A stretch of 64,000 bases of DNA from Paulownia fortunei (taxonomy: Eukaryota; Streptophyta; Magnoliopsida; Lamiales; Paulowniaceae), in NCBI GenBank assembly GCA_019321725.1, contig CM033108.1, positions 1,552,501 to 1,616,500 on the forward strand, given 5' to 3'. The first letter of the stretch is position 1; every line of letters starts with the position of its first letter. The position numbers were made by a program, and so were the translations under genes. The notes beneath the pieces were generated by a model. That model did no database searches. It was not told where the DNA came from and worked only from the letters and a program-made list of their open reading frames with translations. Positions 54,905 through 64,000 of the stretch are shown piece by piece.

Positions 54905-57259
54905 CACTCCATGCTTCATGTGGATGTAGAAATTTTTCAAATTTTTATGTATAAAAGTTGCAGAAGAAAATTGTTTAAAAAATATGGATGTGCCCTTTAT
55001 GCGGATGGCGAATACATTTACTTATTCAAGACAAAATGTCCTCAATTATCGCTTTCTTTTGGAGTTAGAAACATGGATTGCCATATAATAATCTTCATCA
55101 GATCTATATCATATTGAATCATATAGGATATCAGATTTAACTTTTTCTTTTTTAAATTTTCTTGTGCTGTCTCTTGTATGTTTGATTACAGCACGGTATG
55201 AAAGGTAAAAGCTGGCAACATGAAGGTGATAAAATGGCCAAACCATAAAAAATTTCTTGAGTGCAGTGCACTGAGTTTGAACAAAGTTCTTTTCTATAGT
55301 ACATACTTTCTTGGTTTCAATTTCTTCCTAACAAACAGAAGGTCGTGGGTGGGTGCGGGGGGAGGGGGGGGGGGGTGCTGTTCAATGTAGCCTCCGGTTT
55401 CATCCAAGAACATATTCAATTCTTCAACTTTATTCCTATAGCACATGGTAAAACAAACAGATTTACTGTTTTTTAAAGGTGTGCAATAGGGACCTTCCCC
55501 AGTTGATCCATATTCATCAGACAGCATAATGCATGCTCCAAGATTCTTTTCTTTGTAAACTACATAATTTACATCATTCACTGGCAACTTTTAGACCTCT
55601 GCAAAAGCCTATGCACGACTGGTAAAAAGTAGCAGAAGACAATAATCCATAACATTAAAGCAGAAGGAAGTGCATCATTGTCTTCAAACAAAGTCTTATG
55701 AGTTCTTGCCTCACTGTCCATTTCTCTTACATAAACAAATTAATCTCCAGCTTTTCACATACTAAAGTTTTGTACTTGGGCCACACACACTGTCATTTAT
55801 GACTCACACAGTCACTTTATAGCATTAGTATTTACCACAACTCATGATGTATGGAACTGGCAACAACTCCCATGGCATTGGCACATGGGAGTTGATAAAA
55901 CAAACACTAATTTTAGCCATTGAACTTTGACCGGCAATAATATAAACTTCTTTTCTTTTTCTATATAAATATGGTGAAAAAGATTCCCACTTCAATGGAT
56001 GCCCACAATTGAACCTCACATGGTTAATCTTCTTCTTTGGATTAGTCAAATGGGTTTTCATAGGTAGCTGATTCCCCATACTTAGACTGCTAAAAAATTT
56101 ACTAGGCCAAAAATGGCCAAAAATCCCTCATCAAAAGGTGGAGGAGACTTAGCATTGTGTTTCTTTTGGTCTCCCATCTAGTGAACAACCTTTGTCTTTT
56201 TACTCCTACTTTTGTTCTCTTGCACAATTTGCTGTGTTGTATCAAGGGATTTTACTTTCTATGTTGCCCGTATTCCTATAAGACTTCTCCAGCATTATAC
56301 CCGAATATTATTTTGTGGATAAGTTTAGTTCTGATAATTCTGATTTTCATTTTTATAGCAAAATGATATTTTTCTAGATCTTATCAATTTTTACATGCAT
56401 CTCTGAAAGCAAATCTAAACATAAACATGTTGCTTTAGAGAGATGTGTCTTCTACAGAAGCTCAGCCTGCAATATTTTGTTCAGTTTTTGACTCTGTATT
56501 TCTGAATGGCTTAAGTGACTAAGTAGTTTAAGCTTTACTATGTCTGAAACTTTCATTTCCTGATGAAAAGTATTGTCTTCTGGCAAGAGATACAATGAGG
56601 TGCTAATTGTGTATTCATATTAGACATAGATGACAAGTTTCACTTAGGTTTAGCTGGCTGAAAATTTATAAAAAGAACCAAACCCACTATATCAGTTCAT
56701 CCAGACCACAGCCAAATTGTCACCCGAGTCCAAATATTACACTTTAAAAGAAATACTCCCTCTGTCCTATTTTTATGGGTCTAATTTGAGTTGATACAGA
56801 GAAATAGATGAAAATTACAAAAAACACTAAAAATTTGTGTATCTTTACACTGTTACTCTTAGAAAGAATTAACAATGGTTAAGAATTAGTAATGTCATGC
56901 CATTAACTTGATTGAGAGATTACTTGTGACATGGAAATCTTGCCTTAACTTGTAACAAACAACACAATCAAGATCCTTGCCAATTGGCATCTTGACTGGG
57001 TAAAAGGAATAATTCTCTCTCGTGTTTATGGACAAGTTACAACAAAGTATTTACTTGATTTTGTCATCTAACTTCCCTGTAGACAAAGTCATCTTTCTAG
57101 GCAACCACTATTTTATCCGACTTTTCTATCAGTTGAAACGAAAAATTGGCTGAATAGAATGAGCTACAGAGGCTAGAGAGTACAAACAATTTTGAACCTG
57201 TAAAAATGTATATTCCAAGAAATTCCTGGGGTAGACAAAACGTATGATCTGCATTTGCA
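54905..57259. other. Intergenic region with low-complexity and MITE sequence
   Basis: No supported gene. 55345-55378 is a G-rich tract with about 12 consecutive Gs. Reverse ORFs at 55294-55587 and 55825-56079 have no clear motif. 56757-56935 holds a partial MITE. Confidence 0.5.
56757..56935. mobile_element. Stowaway-type MITE copy 2, partial
   Basis: The left end CTCCCTCTGTCCTATTTTTA is the classic plant Stowaway-like terminus. The interior shares 'TAGTAATGTCATGCCATTAA' with the copy at 25294-25516. I do not see a matching inverted right end, so it appears truncated or rearranged. Confidence 0.6.
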
Positions 57260-60011
57260 TCACGGCGGTTTTCCATTATCCAAGTCCTCCATCACATCAA
57301 CTTCTTTGTGAGCTGTTATCTTCTGCACATATCCTGTGACAACAAATATGTTGTGTCTATGACCGAGGTATACAATCAGATAAGTATAAACTAAGAAACA
57401 TTCAATAATATGATAAGCTCACTTCAAACATCAAACAATTTGCTGCAGCCTAGAGACAGTCTGCACAAACTAGCAGTCAAAAATATGACCCGTCAAAAAA
57501 AATGCAGCAAGCAAGTTAGGTGCAATTTTTCTGAATTTTGTTACTTGCTGTATGGATTCTGGAGGAAGTTGCAGCCTACCACACGAGTCATGCATGCATT
57601 TCAGATTCAGTAATTGGAGTTTGCACTAGAAACAGAATTAACAAACTATCAAACTATTTTGTAAGATATCTGCACCTAAAAAGGGAAACCAGCATGTTGG
57701 AGATCCACAACAAAATGATGTTTGGATCTATTCACAAGCAACCAATTTGAAAATGTTGATATAAATTTCTCAAACATTAAATTGCCTAAAAAAGAATTCC
57801 TGCATATGAGATGCTGTATAAAAGAGCCCTGTGTTTAAGACTATTAATTTTTTTCTCAAGGAAAAAGAATTACATTCAGTGGAAACCTGTGACCCAATAC
57901 TTGGATAGTAACCAGGGTTTCCATCAAACTTGACTAGGTAACAGTCGGTACTTCTTAAAAGTAAATGAATAGAAAATGAAATAGCAAGCAGGGAGTTGTA
58001 TGAAGAAAACTTAAACCTTACAGTCACTGCTAAGTGGAAAGTTGGTGATAAAATCTAAAATGTCGTTAGGGGAGAGTAGTCACAATTTAATGGACCTTAC
58101 TAGTCTTAAGTCTGACCAAGAAGCTTTAGTGGAGAATCATTAGCCTTGAGGCTTAAACCAAAGAACCAAGATGCTCTAAGGTGGTGGGTGTTTTTTATGT
58201 TGTTTGTGTTCATCGAAAGTTTTTAAAAATATGGATCTCTCAAGCACTTGCAACATCCAACATTTGAACAATATGCCGAAGGAAAGTGATGAAATTGTAC
58301 GTCCCACGACGGTGTGTATCTTTGCCAAGAGCATGCAGACAAAACGCTCTGCCAGAATAAACTCTAAAGTTCAATCCCTGAGAACTGTTGCAATTTTATA
58401 GATGACAGCCATCATTCTTCTCTAGTTTGATCCTAGGCCCATCATTTGCAATTTAAAATAGATCTCGAACCAGGTAAGACACACATAACTATTTGAACAA
58501 AGTTTCTTATTTCACTGAGGAGAATGAATTGAAAGATCGTGCAACAATAGAAGTTCTCGAAATAAAGATTACTGGGTTTGCAGGAAATTGACAACCATCA
58601 TGTGCACTTGGCTGAGCAACTATTTAAGAATTTTGGAAGAAAAGAATGATCTCTGAACATACTTAAATTCTATTAGAGGAATCTAGTTTCCTATAACTCC
58701 TTTCATTATACTTTTGCCTTTGGAGCATTAGAATTCCTTTCTTTACTTTGTTTGAACTACATACACAAGCTAAAATTAAAACCTTTTATACTAAAGAATT
58801 TCTTTGCATTTTAGAGGTTTTTAAACAACGCCATTGATACTCTGAAATTTACTTTTTATACCTTGTTTGGAACTACATACACTAGCTAAAATCAAGATGT
58901 ATTATGCTCTTAAGAAGTTTTTGCATTTTAGAGGCTTTTAAACAAGGCTTTTGATACTGTCTAACCCCCTTACTGAACACGATTCATATGACATGAAGTT
59001 TCTATATGCAGCTGCCTTCGCAATGCAGATCTAGATAATTTAAAATACTGGACAATCATCAATGACCTGCAATTACATAAACACATAGGCCAATAGAACT
59101 TTAGAAGGTATATATCACAACAAATAAGCAATGCCAACGCTGAAACTCAATTACGCTGCCAGCAAGTCATGCTCATCCTTTGTAATATAAATTCTTCTAT
59201 TCTAAATTCCCAAGAACATCAACATATTCAAGAGTAAGACTAATAAGCAAATACCACATTGAAACTCAAACTTTTACACACAAGTAGAGCGAATACATAG
59301 ATTGATTTATAATCAGCCAATACCATATAATTCTACAGTCACCTGTAGTATTGGAACTGTTAAATAACTACCAATTAGTTGACATTGAAATGCCTTACTC
59401 TTATGTTCAATAGAATCAATTGCCATGTCAGCAAGTCACCCTTATATTCGGCAATAGAAAAATGCAATACTCCAAACTCCCAAACACATCAAAATATCCA
59501 GTCACATGAACAACCGAAAAAATAAAGACTCAAACATCTGCACACAATTCCAGAGAATAAAGATATCAAGTCATAATCAGCCCAAATTAAAACACTCGAT
59601 ACAGCCGCCTCTGATCTTTCCACCCTATGATTAGCTAAAGTTTACTTCTTTTACCAATTAAAAAACATCAATTCCTAATGAAGATGTTAACTCCAGAATA
59701 AAATAAGAAATACCATTATTTCAGGATCGCATTTGAGCCTCTTATCAATTTCCTCCGGTGAAACCGGAGAATAATTCGGGTACGTCATCGGAAGCGGTAA
59801 AGCATCGTCATCGGCAGTCAGGTAGCTCTCCCGATCTCTCGACCACTTCTCTTTCGCATTGATTTTCGAATTCTTATTACTATTACTAGTGCTTGCAGAG
59901 GAGGAGCCAATGTTATCCACTGAACCGAGCCAATTCTCCCTGCAGCAGCGTCAGAAGCGGTCGGAAAGTTGAACCACGAGCGCGGAAACGTGTTATATGT
60001 GGATAGTGCAT
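57260..60011 (-). CDS. DnaJ-type zinc-finger-related protein, first and last exons only
   Basis: Two pieces match a small plant family annotated as DnaJ-related zinc-finger proteins (Arabidopsis At5g06130/At2g38000 type; assignment from memory of the family pattern). The 5' piece, 60011-59714, contains [39 protein letters not shown] and CDPEIM then a GT donor. The 3' piece, 57333-57260, reads [20 protein letters not shown] then GKPP and stop after an AG acceptor. The Cys-rich CxxCxGxG part that should lie between them was not found in the 2.4 kb between. The best ATG is 60011, starting a basic, transit-peptide-like segment ([16 protein letters not shown]); reaching the conserved part from there requires one frame change near 59920 (a GG pair). 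Without it no ATG serves the frame. Plastid location is inference. Confidence 0.5.
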
Positions 60012-60738
60012 ATATGTGGATAAAAATTCGAATTTTGAAATGGGTCAAATTCGAATCACGTTGGGTTGAAACTGTAGATAATTACGAGAATTATGTCTTA
60101 TAATATATTTTTTATTTTATTTTATTATGATATTTTGATTATTTTAAAGAAAACAGTTATGACGTATAACACTAATAATGTCAAAACATATATTAAAAAA
60201 TATTTAGTATTCATTTCGATCAACTATCTATCATTTTTCTTTAGCTTAATGACATGCATTTCCACTGCCCCGTTTTTCTCAATTATGATACATGGTCATA
60301 AAAATTAATTTAATAGTTTGAGTCAAAAGTAATGGATGTATAACAATAGCCTTTTTGCATTTCATAAAAAAAAATATACCATCTTCAATAATAATGGGAT
60401 TTTACGACTTCTTTTTCTAAATTAGATTAACAGTTAATTGATAATATAAGTCGATGTCAATTCGTTATAATCCTTATATAATTTTAAGCACTTTAAATAT
60501 GCTTTAAAGAAGGTTCATTTCTAAGTTTATGCATTTGATTGCCCTTACATAATATCCCACAATCCAAAACTAGCCTGAGGTTTCCTTTAGCACAACTGTC
60601 TCGTGCCATTTTTGAGATCAAGTAATGATACTTTTCTATTACCACCTACTATCAATAATCAACGAAGTTGCTCATTCTTAGTGATGATTGTATGTTCAAT
60701 TATATAAAATAAATTTCTAGGAATCAAGTAAATGCAAG

Positions 60739-60811
60739 GCGCCTGTAGCTCAGTGGATAGAGCGTCTGTTTCCTAAGCAGAAAGTCGTAGGTTCGACCCC
60801 TACCTGGCGCG
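60739..60811 (+). tRNA. tRNA-Arg (anticodon CCU)
   Basis: 73 nt without an intron. Acceptor GCGCCTG pairs with CTGGCGC except for one T-T, followed by discriminator G. D arm GCTC-AGTGGATA-GAGC; anticodon stem TCTGT/GCAGA (with one wobble) encloses the loop TTCCTAA, giving anticodon CCT; variable loop AAGTC; T arm GTAGG-TTCGACC-CCTAC. The A and B box sequences (TAGCTCAGTGG and GGTTCGACC) are present, and a T-rich stretch follows downstream. It decodes AGG. Confidence 0.97.
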
Positions 60812-61027
60812 AATTTATTTATTTGTTTTAGTTGTTTTTTTCTTGCTTTTTCATTTTCTTTTCTATTTTAATTTCAAGCACCTCTTTTCCAGCGCAAAAC
60901 CCTAGCGCAGAGTTTCCATATTTCCTGCCCCACGCACCCGAAACCATAAAACTCAAAAATTCTTCAATAATTAGAATAATCGATTAATTTTTTTTTATTA
61001 TCTTCCTTCGAATTTTCGGACGCGGAT

Positions 61028-62797
61028 ATGAAGACATTCGAGGTCGGTGGTACCACTCTTTCTTTTGCTCTCTTCGTCGATGTCACCAACTCCAAGTACG
61101 CTTTTCTCCTTTTATTGTTTTAAGTAAATTTCTGTCTACTGCAAATTGTCAACTTTTTTTTTTAAAAAAATAATAATAATAACTTTCTGTTTCCATTGGA
61201 AATATTCAATAAATTTTGTGTTATGAGGAAATATATAGTTGTTCTTGGTAATTGAAGATGCTATTTCATGTTTATTTAGCTTGCAGAAAATTAAAAATTT
61301 GCCATTTCTTTGGATGCCAAAACTAGAAGTGATATCAGGATTTAGTTCATAGCTTTTAGTATAGCTTTGAGATGATATTTTGTTTTCAGAATTATGGTTC
61401 TGAGGTTTTGTATGTTTAATTTCTCAAGGGTTCAAGTAGAAAATCTTAGCCATTAATCTAGTGGTATATATGGTTCAAGGGAGATTCTGAAACTTTGAAA
61501 ATCTCATAAGACCTACTATTGACTATTCTAGCTACCAGCTGAGTTTGTTTGAATTTGCCATTTACTTCTTTTCTTATGGTTGAGATGATATTCTTGTTTC
61601 CAACTAGGTAAGATGATTTTGCAGTTTTGAATAGCAAATTTAGCAAGAAATTAACCTTTGTCCCTGGATGGCGTCTTTCTATCTTTTTTATGATGCTGAA
61701 ATTATTTAGTTATGGTCCAATGTTCTTTCCATTACCCCTGTCTAGTGGCACCCTTCTCTGGTATACGAAATACTAGTAAAATAAGTGGTATTACTTACTT
61801 CTTGTTCTTCCAGCAAAAGAACTGTATCATGCAGATTCTCCAGGTGCTACATGTGCATTTCTAACAATGAATTTTGGCGCTGCACCTCACTTTTATGACT
61901 TGATAAAAATCTTTATAGTGGATTCAAAGCACATAATATTTTTGTGCAGAGAACTTCTGGATTTGATGCAAGCGGGAACTTTGGAACCAGAAGTAGCATT
62001 TCTCAATGCTTCACTAGTATGTGCAAGTGGTCATAAAATCAGCACTTCTTCCTTTTTGTATGTTTGGTGTCCTGATATTTATCACTTGCAATTGAGACAG
62101 ATACCAGATGTTTTCCCTGTTCTTGCTGCTGCATATAAGACGCTTGTAGCTAAATCACGAGAGTCATTGACGACCCGCACTCTTCATTCAGAGCTTGTTT
62201 ACAATTACTCAGGTTCTAAACATGTAAGAAAGATATTGCCTCATCTTATCATGCTTTAGACGTTCTACTTGAGTTATAGCTTCATTACTGTTTGTACCAG
62301 ATATCGGAATCTTTAAAAAGATGCGGCATATCTGACAGCACAAGTTACATCCTCGCGGCTCGTTTTGGTGCTTCAGCTGATGAGGTGAGACCATTGCATT
62401 AATGAATGATGAATTCCCCTCTGTTGTCACTTTTAGAGCTTTTCTTTGCTTTTTTCATAAAAGAGTGACAGGAAAACAATTTCACTGTTTTGCCAGATGA
62501 CAGTCATAAAGGGACTTATCAAGGGGGCCGAAATTGGCTTGGAGGAATTGGAAGGGCGAGCCAACCAAGCCCAGATACAGAAGGTTTGTTCTTTCTCCCC
62601 TACCCCCCCACCCCACCCTCTTCTCTGTGTGAAAACCAATGTTCATTAACATGCTGTATGCTGTCATTGGTGGTTGATTGAGGTATTGATGTTTGTTTTG
62701 GATCCACCAGCACTACAAAATATCAGCAGCGGAATTAGGGATATCTTCAGTGTCAGATGCTATAACATGCAGGATTGCTGCACGTGATGCGTTGTAA
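61028..62797 (+). CDS. KEOPS/EKC complex subunit CGI121 (TPRKB homologue)
   Basis: Six exons (61028-61095, 61950-62016, 62101-62223, 62301-62384, 62497-62583, 62711-62797) join in frame into 171 residues, normal for the family, with GT-AG at every junction. Family blocks: MKTFEVGGTTLSFALFVDVT, ELLDLMQAGTLEPEVAFLNA, IPDVFPVLAAAYKTL, SLTTRTLHSELVYNYSGSKH, SESLKRCGISDSTSYIL-like, and the C-terminal ISAAELGISSVSDAITCRIAA. CGI121 binds the kinase Bud32/PRPK in the KEOPS complex, which makes t6A37 in ANN-decoding tRNAs. The tRNA-Arg(CCU) gene lies 217 bases upstream on the same strand; that is most likely coincidence, although an AGG-decoding tRNA belongs to the ANN class. Confidence 0.95.
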
Positions 62798-64000
62798 GGA
62801 GAAAAGTTGACAGATTTGCATCTACTTTGTAATTTTTACCATGATTTTCCCCTTATGTCTCAGCTGAATTGCGGAACCATGCCACTTAAAAGATTATTCC
62901 AGATCTGTAGACAATTTTTCTGTGGAATAGCGCTGAATGGATAAAAATGTAAGCTATTTTTAATTTCATTCTCCCAAAACGTGTTTGCACTTTTAGGAGT
63001 TTCTTTGGTATATTCTTGTTCTTTGTTTGTGCAAGAGTTGCTGTGAAAATCTAAAACCATTTCCTTTATTTGGGTCTTCACTCCATAGATGGCAAACCTG
63101 GAAGTCAGAAAAATAAACTTGTCAATAAATTTGGTATTTTTTTCTCTTTTTATTTAACCATTTACTGGGTTTTTCTTTCATTATTATTTACACTTTTATT
63201 ATATGAGGCCTTAATGTGTCATTAGTGTGTACTGGTATTTATTAAGTCCAATGTTCGTTATTTCAAAATCCAAACCAGAAAAAAGAACCTTATTCCGTCG
63301 AGAAAATCTCTATTTCTCTGGATACTTTGTGTTGATTCATGCAAATTATAAAATTTAAAAAATTAGCAGTGTGTATACTTGTTAGTATGGCTTGTGAAAA
63401 GTTCAAACATCTGTGTGAACTGTGAAAGTGGAGCCTTTGATACAACACACTCCCACTAACTTTCATTTTACCCATACAAAAAACACAATTTTGCACTCAA
63501 ACATGATGTCCACTACAATTTGGCTCATATAATAATTAACAGAACATTTGGTATTATTTTATCTTCGTCTATACTTGTGCTCAAATTGCATTAATTCGTC
63601 CATACATTCCGTAAATTGTTGAATCAATTTGACTCGCAACGTCCATTTTATATGTTCAATTTTTTTTTTTTTTTGCAATAATAACTCATAAATCAATTAT
63701 CTTTATATTGATAAATTTCAATTTGATTGATATCTTGATAGAACTACAATTATTATGGTTCAAATTAATCAATCATCATATTAGTGGGGACTTGTATAAT
63801 TACATTCAAGGATTGTTGATCATCTCTTCAATACCTTGAACCCGCAAAACCAAAAAAAAAAACAGGGGTTCTAGTTGTAAGTTGTTGGTTTTTTGTATTT
63901 GATACTTGTAATTTATAGGATGATTTAAATGACTCTACCATTGATCACATTAGGATGAAATGATTCAAATTTGAGAAAAAAAATAAAATAAATAATTTCG
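62798..64000. other. 3' UTR of CGI121 and intergenic sequence to the window end
   Basis: No coding region seen. AT-rich, with T homopolymers near 63660-63674. A gene beyond the window may begin later. Confidence 0.6.

Noticed and set aside
55294..55587. Reverse ORF of 97 codons with phrases faintly like F-box/DUF295 proteins
   Set aside because: The similarity (N-L-G-A, C-F-T-M) is too weak, a poly-Pro run comes from the G tract, and no F-box or neighbouring exon is present.
55825..56079. Reverse ORF of 84 codons
   Set aside because: No motif, and its ends do not match splice sites of any nearby gene.

Overview
This window is nuclear DNA from a plant, most probably a eudicot. Evidence: AT-rich sequence with GT-AG introns, many microsatellites, MITE-like and LTR-like repeats, a nuclear-type tRNA-Arg(CCU), and plant gene families (a P-class PPR protein, serine carboxypeptidase-like proteins, RBP45/47, a KRP/ICK CDK inhibitor, an NPF transporter, a plant B3 factor). 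I cannot name the species from sequence alone. No bacterial, phage or CRISPR-like system is visible.

Layout. 1.5-3.8 kb (+): a pentatricopeptide protein close to Arabidopsis EMB2745, followed by a degenerate copy of its own 3' end. 5.1-12.7 kb (-): two tandem eight-exon serine carboxypeptidase-like genes with identical intron phases. 14.7-21.3 kb (-): an RBP45/47-type RNA-binding protein, with an LTR-like insertion in one intron. 23.7-27.1 kb (-): a membrane-anchored NodH-like sulfotransferase, with an apparent GC-AG first intron and a MITE in another. 27.1-32.9 kb: gene-poor, AT-rich. 32.9-34.0 kb (+): a single-exon carboxylesterase (CXE/GID1-like fold) with a signal peptide. 38.0-39.1 kb (+): a KRP CDK inhibitor. 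41.7-42.7 kb (-): the C-terminal half of an NPF7 (NRT1.5/1.8-like) transporter without its 5' half. 43.8-48.1 kb: a small unrecognised ORF (-) divergent from a DUF829/TMEM53-like alpha/beta-hydrolase (+). 50.1-53.2 kb (+): a B3-domain protein with a long helical C-terminus. 54.3-54.8 kb (-): a small intronless unknown protein. 57.3-60.0 kb (-): first and last exons of a DnaJ-type zinc-finger-related plastid-like protein; I could not find its middle. 60.7 kb (+): tRNA-Arg(CCU). 61.0-62.8 kb (+): the KEOPS/EKC subunit CGI121.

The genes look like an ordinary set of independently transcribed plant genes, not a pathway cluster. The most striking cross-cutting observation is that five otherwise well-conserved genes carry six isolated single-base frameshifts, nearly all in short homopolymers, while the exon structure on both sides is intact. 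This points to indel errors in the assembly rather than gene death, and it would mislead automatic annotation. The other points of biological interest are the tandem SCPL pair, the truncated NPF7 copy, the PPR 3' duplication, the GC-AG intron, the repeated block upstream of the esterase, and the incomplete zinc-finger gene.
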